Shown here: positions 8,961 to 15,385 of the stretch, in pieces
Numbering within the stretch: position 1 is the first letter of the stretch
Layout of the letters: every line of letters begins with the position of its first letter
DNA from: Chara braunii
Taxonomy: Eukaryota > Streptophyta > Charophyceae > Charales > Characeae
Assembly: GCA_003427395.1 (NCBI GenBank)
Contig: BFEA01000133.1
Span: forward strand, 287,047-312,501
Direction: 5' to 3'
DNA: 25,455 nucleotides
Made by a program: the position numbers and the translations under genes
Notes under the pieces: model-generated
Told to the model about the DNA's origin: nothing
Databases searched by the model: none
Seen by the model: the letters and a program-made list of their open reading frames with translations, nothing else

Positions 8961-9250
8961 TAATCAAACAGTATCATATACATAAGGCCAGCTAGTCTTG
9001 TAGGAACCAACAGTAATATTGTATCACGAGATTCACCAAGTAGGAACACATGAAGAGTTCATAATTGACAATGTTGAAATAGTCCCGTCATCATCAACGA
9101 AGAATCATCGTTGGTATCCTATCTGGCGCTCGGCGCCCAGACAACATGTGGCAGATCCTATCTAGCCTATGCTACGATGCCGAAGTTGACGACAACAACT
9201 CTCCCAAAGTACGATCGGATCGCAGCCAAAGCCGCACGTATCTGCACCAA
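8961..9250 (+). repeat. cassette A4 (splice-site-bounded dispersed repeat)
   Basis: 290 bp. Starts after CGAACTTCAG with TAATCAAACAGTATCATA, almost as in A2, and ends GCACCAA followed by GTAAGT. It has the same central hairpin (near 9125-9137) and the CAGATCCTATCTAGCCTA block as A3. The frame encodes HEIHQVGTHEEFIIDNVEIV before a stop, similar to A2. Confidence 0.68.
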
Positions 9251-9298
9251 GTAAGTCTCTCTTATCACTCACAACCTCAATCCCCCCCCCACACACAG
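9251..9298 (+). repeat. 48-nt mini-intron-like segment after cassette A4
   Basis: GTAAGTCTCT start, ACTCACAACC centre, C9 run, CACACAG end. It aligns over its whole length with the segment at 1092-1135, and similarity continues for about 20 bp past the CAG end (ATGCC...GCACCCAAG). Confidence 0.45.
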
Positions 9299-9374
9299 AT
9301 GCCGCATGCACCCAAGAACCATCACGTGCCCCATCCAACATATAACAGCGCAGCTCGATTATGGTTATCGGCTC

Positions 9375-9388
9375 CTTCTTCTTCTTCT

Positions 9389-9440
<52 letters not shown>

Positions 9441-9475
9441 CTTCTACCTCCTCCTCTCCTCTTCTTCTTGCTCAC
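9375..9475. repeat. pyrimidine tract with a poly-T run of about 50
   Basis: CTT units, an uninterrupted T run to about 9440, then CTTCTACCTCCTCC-type sequence. Poly-Phe frames over it are artefacts. Confidence 0.9.
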
Positions 9476-9689
9476 TCCTCTTCCAAACGATTTCCTTCCT
9501 CCCTCTGAGACTCAGGCTACTCTGCGATCACTTGCTGTACTCGCACAATACTACCGGAATACCTGTCCGGATGCTACACAGCTCAGTGCACACAAGCAGG
9601 AGGAAGGGATGGAGATAGAGAATGACCTCAACAGTGCAGAATGACGCCGTGTATGACGAGGGTGATGNNCACTATTTNATGACATCAAC

Positions 9690-9788
9690 AANAACAACCT
9701 CCTTTCCTCTAAATAATANAGTTCAATAAACTTATCGTGCACCCCCAGCGGCAAACCGTCGAGATCATCGCGGCCCAGACGCTTCCCT

Positions 9789-9842
<54 letters not shown>

Positions 9843-9998
9843 ATCAGCGCGAGCTGATGACTCGCGCTTACCAGGCATTCCTCGTTTAAGACTGATAATT
9901 ACAACAATCTATCCCCGTCACGATGATCCTTAAAAGGCTACCCGGGCCTTTCGACCCAGGCAAGCAACTCGTCGGATTCATCAGTGTAGCGAGCGTAC
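9690..9998 (-). rRNA. diverged 3' fragment of small-subunit (18S) rRNA, antisense to plus
   Basis: The plus strand is the complement of the 3' part of nuclear 18S rRNA. The universal site GACGGGCGGTGTGTAC is at 9811-9826. ACCATTCAATCGGTAGGAGC precedes it, and AGCTGATGACTCGCGCTTAC, ATTCCTCGTT, CTATCCCC and CATCAGTGTAGCG follow in the right order. The last 45 or so nt of the rRNA are missing and similarity stops near 9998, so only about 310 nt of 18S are present. Many substitutions lie outside the most conserved blocks, and several N calls fall at the 3' end. This is most likely a pseudogene fragment moved here by retroposition or repair, not a working rDNA unit. Confidence 0.85.
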
Positions 9999-10200
9999 AT
10001 TCAGGTGAGAGTTCTCCCTCTTCTTCTTCGTGTTTTCTTCGTCCCTGCGCATCTCTCTTCCACGCAATCACCTTCTCGGCGCATTTCCTCCTTCTGCCTC
10101 GTACCTGGCCATAATGCTGGCCAGGTTCCACTCATTCGGGGAGAGTCGTGGCTACGATTCCAAACACAAATAGACATACTACTACGATTACTACTACGAT

Positions 10201-10240
10201 TAATATAATAATAATAATAATAATAATAACAATAATAACA
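10201..10240. repeat. (AAT)n microsatellite
   Basis: AAT units with two AAC breaks, upstream of the short cassette-like piece at 10242-10356. Confidence 0.9.
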
Positions 10241-10241
10241 A

Positions 10242-10356
10242 ATGAGAACAAACGTATACAATCTACGTTTTCCTGCCCGATACAGTCATGTCGGGGCAAT
10301 GCTGCTACGTCGTCGACTGATGCATTTCTTCCTAGAAACCTCCGCCCTCGCATACG
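10242..10356 (+). repeat. short cassette-like piece C1 ending in a donor-like site
   Basis: After an AAT microsatellite, this 115-bp piece contains GTATACAATCTACG and a CCCGATAC block and ends CATACG followed by GTAAGT. The piece at 10474-10567 has the corresponding GTATATAATCGACC and TCCGATGC blocks. It is much shorter than the A and B cassettes, and membership in the same family is uncertain. Confidence 0.4.
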
Positions 10357-10385
10357 GTAAGTTACGGTTGCAAAGCCGAATAAGT

Positions 10386-10407
10386 TGTAATAATAATAAT
10401 AATAACA

Positions 10408-10469
<62 letters not shown>

Positions 10470-10470
10470 T
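10386..10470. repeat. (AAT)n microsatellite
   Basis: About 28 AAT units with a few AAC or AGT breaks, ending at the acceptor-like TTTAG of the next piece. Confidence 0.95.
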
Positions 10471-10473
10471 TAG

Positions 10474-10567
10474 GAATAATGAATGTATATAATCGACCTT
10501 GCCGGTCCGATGCCTGTGTGTTTCTCTTCGCACGGTCAGCAACGACGACCGTTGACAATCTTGACAG
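10474..10567 (+). repeat. short cassette-like piece C2 between acceptor-like and donor-like sites
   Basis: Bounded by AATAATTTAG and TTGACAG followed by GTAAGTTTTC and a pyrimidine-rich run. The 94-bp piece shares its start with C1. Confidence 0.4.
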
Positions 10568-10625
10568 GTAAGTTTTCTTTGCTTCATTTCATCTCTCCCT
10601 TTTCATCACATAATGTCTTCTCCTT

Positions 10626-10628
<3 letters not shown>

Positions 10629-10683
<55 letters not shown>
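10629..10683. repeat. (CA)n microsatellite
   Basis: About 27 uninterrupted CA units. Confidence 0.97.
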
Positions 10684-10684
<1 letters not shown>

Positions 10685-10844
10685 TCTGTCGATAGGATGA
10701 GCAGAAACGGAATGAATTTCCCGCTGAAACGTGAAAATATACACTGCCACTTTTCTTTTTGATCTGCTCATTCTATCGATCCAAGGAGTGCTCAGCGAGG
10801 CGCGGTTGGTGACTTGGCTGTTGGCCAAGGTTGGAGACTCATCG

Positions 10845-11070
10845 TCTCTCCCTCACTCTCTCTCTCCTCTCCCACTCTCTCCCCTCTCTCTCACGTAGTC
10901 CGCAGATACTGAGAAGTCAGGTAGGGAGAGGGTGAAGAAGAGATGGTGGACTATGAAGAGGAAGAAGAAGAACTCTCTCTCTCCTCTTCTCACGCTCTCT
11001 CTCTCTTACTCTCTTACTCATACGTGTACACACACACAGTACACACACACACACACACGTACGTGTAGCA
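10845..11070. repeat. CT-rich tract, short GA-rich segment and second CA run
   Basis: CTCTCTC-type sequence to about 10890, a GAAGAAG-rich stretch near 10935-10970, CT again, then CA repeats at about 11030-11060. The block around 11080-11185 (TCTATCGATGCAG, CTGGAGACTC) resembles 10770-10835, pointing to a second duplicated unit here. Confidence 0.6.
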
Positions 11071-11263
11071 TGTATATTTCCATGCCCTGGCGGAAGATTC
11101 ATTCAATTTTGCTCATCTATCGATGCAGGTACCGTGAGCCCAGCCCAGGGCTGGAGACTCACCTGTTCGGCGACGCGTGTCTCGCCCAATCTTTCTCTCC
11201 ACCACACACACACGTACGGGTGCACGCATACACACACATACCCACGCATGTACACATACGGAT

Positions 11264-11300
11264 AGAAATGAATCTTTCCACATTTTAGCGGTAGATTCAT
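11264..11300. repeat. small hairpin with AATGAATCT / AGATTCATT arms
   Basis: Inverted arms AATGAATCT and AGATTCATT enclose TTCCACATTTTAGCGGT. Related half-sites with GGCGGAAGATTCATT occur near 11090-11105, and a perfect version is at 12170-12202. Confidence 0.6.
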
Positions 11301-11301
11301 T

Positions 11302-11336
<35 letters not shown>

Positions 11337-11338
11337 TC
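11300..11338. repeat. (TTTA)n microsatellite followed by a TATATA-rich stretch
   Basis: About nine TTTA units, then TATATGTATATATAAGTATATATA to about 11362. Confidence 0.92.
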
Positions 11339-11623
11339 TATATGTATATATAAGTATATATATCGTCAAATAGAACTGCCCGGTAAACCGTAGGCAGAGA
11401 GGGAGAAGAGGACAACAAACGAGGTATATGTATATATATCTTTTCGTGTGATTGCCGACTTACCTCTTCACTCTCCCGCTCCGCCGGTGTCGTGGAATCG
11501 TCATCGTCAGCCAAGTGCTTCCTCGTCCCGTAACTAGTGCCGTCACGATGTACGGTATATCGACCATAGCATTCGGGGCGCGATTGTCACATCATGCATT
11601 CTGACATGTCAGGCGGATCTCAG

Positions 11624-11990
11624 GTAAGCCGCCCTTCTTTCTTTTTCTCTCTCCCACCTTTGTCCTTTTCTTCTTCTATCACTACTCCTCAGCGCTTTCT
11701 TCTTCCTCTGCGCTTTCGTCTTCCTCCGCGCGGTCTTCCCCTGCCTCCGCGCGGTTCTCCCCCTGCTCTTTCCGTGTTTTCCTTCGACTGGTCACGTCGA
11801 CAATTGCGTCCGTCTCCTTTAACCCTCGTATGGCACTCGCATGTTCCTCGTCATGCCAGGCAGATGACGAGTTCAGCCTCGCATCGCCATCGTCGTTTGC
11901 AAAGCCAGGTACGTTGTTCTTCCTCCTTCCCTCTCTCCTCCTCCTTCTACTGCTTCTTCTTCTTCTTCTTCTTCTTCTTCTTCTCTGCAC
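11624..11990. repeat. pyrimidine-rich region with two donor-like sites
   Basis: CTCAG followed by GTAAGC at 11624 and GCCAG followed by GTACGT at 11909, each leading into CT/CTT-rich sequence. TTC units run near 11955-11982. A 151-residue Ser/Pro/Arg/Phe-rich frame over this stretch (11594-12049) looks like translated low-complexity DNA, not a gene. Confidence 0.45.
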
Positions 11991-12169
11991 CTCGCGCGGC
12001 TATCTCCCCTGCTCCCCGCGCGCTAACTTTCTGCCTGCGTGCGCTCTGAAGTGCTCATCCTGCTCCTCTCCGCGCGCTTCATCCGGGGTCGCTACGCACT
12101 TGCTGCGCTTGCCCGTCGGACTTAGCCCGAGCTCGTAGACCAACGAAGTGGTCTTAATTTCTGTTGTAA

Positions 12170-12202
12170 TGAATCTGCCCTGGATCCTGCGGCAGATTCA
12201 TC
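12170..12202. repeat. perfect 11-bp-arm palindrome ATGAATCTGCC / GGCAGATTCAT
   Basis: Perfect 11-bp arms around the 11-nt loop CTGGATCCTGC. The arms resemble the hairpin at 11264-11300, so this is probably a small repeated palindromic element. Confidence 0.75.
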
Positions 12203-12412
12203 AAAATAAATCGTAGGCCCTAGATACGGGAATGGTGAAAATAAGAAATAAGAAAACAAGAAATAGGAAAACAAGAAATAATAAAAATAAGAACTAAGAA
12301 ATAAATAAATAAAAGAAAAGCAGAATCTAACAGCCTAACTTCCCTCATCTGCCAAGTGTCAGGCAGACCAACAAACTAACTAACATCCTATAATCCCAAC
12401 CCTGAGGTCACG

Positions 12413-12423
12413 GGTTCGAGTCC
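12413..12423 (+). promoter_or_regulatory. Pol III B-box-like sequence
   Basis: GGTTCGAGTCC fits the tRNA B-box consensus GGTTCRANNCC exactly and is preceded by GAGGTCAC, as in a tRNA variable loop and T arm. The T stem is imperfect and I do not see a matching A box upstream, so it is a tRNA or SINE remnant at most. Confidence 0.35.
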
Positions 12424-12469
12424 GGGTTGTCTCAGACCGGGTAAACAAAAGTCGAGCTCTCCTTTAAAA

Positions 12470-12557
12470 GGGAGCTAGCTCAGCGGGCAATAGTTAAACT
12501 CAATACTTACACTTTGAGCTTGACAATCTAGCACCCTAACCTACTAAGCTAACTCCC
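12470..12557 (-). other. tRNA-like segment (degenerate)
   Basis: On the minus strand it starts GGGAGTT and ends AGCTCCC, which pair as a 7-bp acceptor-like stem with one wobble. It continues TAGCTTAGTAGG, which fits the A-box pattern. The anticodon arm and T arm are poor, so it is not a functional tRNA as read; a tRNA-derived SINE piece is possible. Confidence 0.25.
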
Positions 12558-12559
12558 AC

Positions 12560-13250
12560 TTGAAAGAGAAGAGGAGCAGTTTAGCATATAAACAGTAGTG
12601 GGGCTAAGTCCAACCCGTGGCCTGAGCCCGTTTTTCCTAAGTTAGTGTGTGCGTACCCTTGCTGGTCTGCATGCCTGTCGGCTTGAGGGCGAGTGCCTCT
12701 CAAGATACTTGGTTGATCGGAAGGGCCAAAGCCGATACTTACCTGTAACCGTGGCTTTGAGGGACGCTGCGGGAAAGGTATAAGGCAGCGGGGTAAACCC
12801 GCATACTCAGAACGGCGGGAAAGCACTCAAGTAGCAGGTAGGCCGGTACCATACCGAGTAGACCTGTCGGGTAATCGAGGCCAACGAGAAGAAGACAAAG
12901 TAGGCATTTCCAGAGGCCCAGTACCATCAGGTAGGCGGGCACCGGTTTCTAGTAGTGCGAGTCTAGGTCATGTGCGGATGATATCAGAGTTTGCAACGGT
13001 GTCCCTTCTGCAAAGGGACAAAAGCACCGGTCGCTAGGGTAGTTACGCAGTCAGGAAGTCACCTCCCAAGGGGCGACTCCCTCTCTACCTACGGGAGGCT
13101 GGGCTAGAGCCTCGACCTCGCTCACGGTGCACGAGTAAGGATAGAGGTACTGCTCAAGCAAGCGCCACAATCAGGACGCTGCCTCAACCTTGATGATCTT
13201 ACACTAATGATCGCTCCGGTCGTATGGTCGGGGCGTGTATTAATTTATTA
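12560..13250. other. GC-rich fold-prone segment of unknown origin
   Basis: About 690 bp unlike its AT-rich surroundings. It has no long reading frame but many local stems, for example GTCCCTT-CTGCA-AAGGGAC near 13002-13020 enclosed by GGTG and CACC. On the minus strand CAG followed by GTAAGTATCGG near 12742 is a strong donor-like site. I do not recognise it as rRNA, snRNA or an LTR. Confidence 0.35.
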
Positions 13251-13554
13251 TAACTAATGTACTAACGATTAAGTCAATGTGCGTGTCATAGATCTCACCG
13301 ACACAATATTAACCCGACTGACCCCTCGACCTCTTTTGTCGACATGTATTACTATTGGTCCTAACCATCACATCGCGCGTCATAATAACGCGCGCTCATA
13401 CTCTCGAAATTTTCTCACCAATTTGCCCCCCCGGCCTCAATGGCCAAGGAATTTGTTTCGAGTGTCACGCTCAAGCGTGCACACCCTTTCCGTTCCAGAC
13501 TGGCTCCATCATGGTAGCCGACGCCGTCATCGTGTCGGATGCAAAAGCATGGTC

Positions 13555-13597
13555 AAATACCCTTGTAAGGGTATTTGTACCCTTGTAAGGGTATTTG
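13555..13597. repeat. two overlapping palindromes, a 20-bp tandem doublet
   Basis: TACCCTTGTAAGGGTATTTG occurs twice in a row (13558-13577 and 13578-13597). The first, with flank, forms a 10-bp-arm palindrome AAATACCCTT-GT-AAGGGTATTT. Outside these, GTCGGA on the left and TCCGAC on the right form an outer nested inverted repeat. Confidence 0.9.
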
Positions 13598-13655
13598 GTC
13601 CGACAACGTGATCACATGCGTAGTACCATTCATTTGATAAAGGAGTAACAGAGAC

Positions 13656-13743
13656 GTATAGGGACAGGGATGTATCAGGTACTGTTAAGGAGAATTCAAT
13701 TCTATGTATAGGGACAGGGATGTATCGGGTACTGTAAAGGAGA
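13656..13743. repeat. tandem repeat, two 38-bp copies at 50-bp spacing
   Basis: GTATAGGGACAGGGATGTAT starts at 13656 and 13706. The copies differ at about two positions over 38 bp. A partial third copy, TAACAGAGACGTAGAGGGACAG, lies at about 13832-13854. Confidence 0.88.
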
Positions 13744-13749
13744 AGAAGC

Positions 13750-14545
13750 GGTGTTTTGTGTATGCTGTCCCTTTCTTTTACTGTGTGGGTTGTTGTGATG
13801 ACTATGAAGTATATTTTAGCTGTAGTAGAAATAACAGAGACGTAGAGGGACAGTGTTGGTCCTCGTACTTCAGTAGAATTCGCGTTGTTTCGTTCTTTAT
13901 TTTTTTTCGCTTTGTTTCGTGTGGTTTGGTTTTGTCCTGGACGTGTTGGTTCCGATTAAGAGTTGCCGGAACAAATCGGTTCGCGTCGGAATCCGGTCTC
14001 GACAATGGAGGCCGAGGAACAGGTTTATCTTTCTTGGAGAGACGAAGCCGGAAAGGACCCTGAGCTTTTTACGGAACTATATCAGCAATGATTGAGTAGG
14101 TTGTTGGTATCGTACAACCTCCGCTGAATGGTGGGAGTTAGGACAACGCCGGAAGGTTGGTGGAGTGACAACGTAGTCAAGGACTCGGAGAAGACGAGGG
14201 GGAAAGCCCCCTGAGGACGACCTCATAGCTGCGGTCGAAACCGGTCGGGATAGCCATACCCATCGGAGTGTGATTTGTTCAGTTATTGTTGAAGAACCGC
14301 GTTTTAACACGTCTGTTTGTACCAGACTACTTGTGTGTAAATGATTACGCTCGAGTGGACTTTGTACTTGTGCATGATGTGTTGATCACTTGTCACGCAC
14401 ATACTTACAATCAACAAACCAGACGTGAGTTAACAATAAAAAAAAAAAACAATTTTTTTTTTAATATTAATTTATTATTTATTTATTTTTTTGGGGGGGG
14501 AATATGTTTGCCTGAACACGTTCGCGAGCTGTTGATGTGAACGCA
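13750..14545. other. spacer without a recognised gene
   Basis: Short open frames only, none with a recognisable motif. It includes an A/T homopolymer patch at 14425-14495. It may be the remnant of an older element, but nothing diagnostic is visible. Confidence 0.4.
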
Positions 14546-14550
14546 CCAAC

Positions 14551-14568
14551 ACGTTCCCGTGAACGTGG
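14551..14568. repeat. short hairpin CACGTTC-CCGT-GAACGTG
   Basis: Perfect 7-bp stem with a 4-nt loop. A related GAACACGTTC string lies just upstream near 14515-14524. Confidence 0.7.
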
Positions 14569-14745
14569 AGGGGCACGGACACATTCGCCGTGCTACGCAG
14601 ACCCTCATGATGCGACCGAGCTCGCTGAGCCTTTTTGGTAGGGGAGACGATGCATACCCTTCGTGTTTGAATCCCACACATTGGAACCGAAGGATGCATT
14701 ACATCCGCTTCTCCTTTTCGCGTATGTTGTGTTGTTTCCAGTGCC

Positions 14746-14798
14746 TTGGAAAGACTTTGGTCGTGAGGTCCCACAGAAACCCTCCAAAGTCTTTCCAA
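14746..14798. repeat. perfect 15-bp inverted repeat with a 23-nt loop
   Basis: TTGGAAAGACTTTGG at 14746-14760 and its exact complement CCAAAGTCTTTCCAA at 14784-14798. It would fold as a stable stem-loop in RNA. It lies in the 500 bp before the LINE and may belong to the LINE 5' region or to a separate small element. Confidence 0.85.
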
Positions 14799-15277
14799 AC
14801 TCGTTCCGCCGTTTTTTTATGGCCAACCACTTTTTTCAGCCTCCGAGTAGTGGGGTCCACCCCCACCCCTACCCCTACAAAACTAACTTTTTTTTTGTGG
14901 GGGGGGGATCGTTGATCAGAAAGCACAGGATCTAAAAAAAACGCATATATTTTTTTCCGTTCTGGATGGAGGGACCGGCCGTAGCACTTCCGCCGGCGCT
15001 CTGACGTTTCGGACCAAGCGTTAAGCTCCTGGTAACGCGAGCTTTTACGTTAGTCGTAAAACGCCGTCATCACGACGTCGCCACGGCAGGTGTGGCTTCT
15101 TCTCCATCCGCACTGATTTCGGAGGATCGTCAAGCCTTCTTGGTAGGTTATTGGCAATGGAGTCACAATGACCCGCGTCCCCACACTAATTAGAGCGTGT
15201 TAGCTCACGATGTACGTAAGATATTGAATAGTACGATAGAGAGTAGTGCTTTGGAAGTTTAGGCAACCTCTGGGCAC

Positions 15278-15385
15278 ATGGCGACAATGGTGATGGAAGA
15301 GGGAGGGGCCCGAAGGAACCCCGCTCCCCTCCACTCGATCCAGAATCTGGGAGAGAGGACGAAGATAGGCTCAAAGAGCTCATGA
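15278..15385 (+). CDS. 35-codon ORF ending in ATGA overlap with ORF1
   Basis: ATG at 15278 opens a frame that begins MATMVMEEGGARR and ends at TGA 15383-15385, overlapping the ATG of ORF1 (15382) as ATGA. The ORF1 frame itself is open upstream of 15382 back to a TGA near 15289, with an acidic, protein-like reading (ESGREDEDRLKEL) but no ATG. The simplest reading is that 15278 is the original ORF1 start and a one-base shift split off the N-terminus; a real upstream ORF is the alternative. Confidence 0.4.
   Translation: MATMVMEEGGARRNPAPLHSIQNLGERTKIGSKSS

Noticed and set aside
9690-9998. Functional rDNA unit
   Set aside because: Only the 3' quarter or less of 18S is present, with heavy divergence, and no 5.8S or 28S sequence beside it.
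11594-12049. 151-codon Ser/Phe/Arg-rich frame
   Set aside because: It follows a CT/CTT-rich tract, so composition explains the open frame. The opposite strand gives an equally long Arg/Glu-rich frame.
12971-12990. TGATATCAGAG as an LTR primer-binding site (initiator Met tRNA)
   Set aside because: One mismatch in a short string, no LTR end just upstream and no LTR pair or gag-pol in the surroundings.
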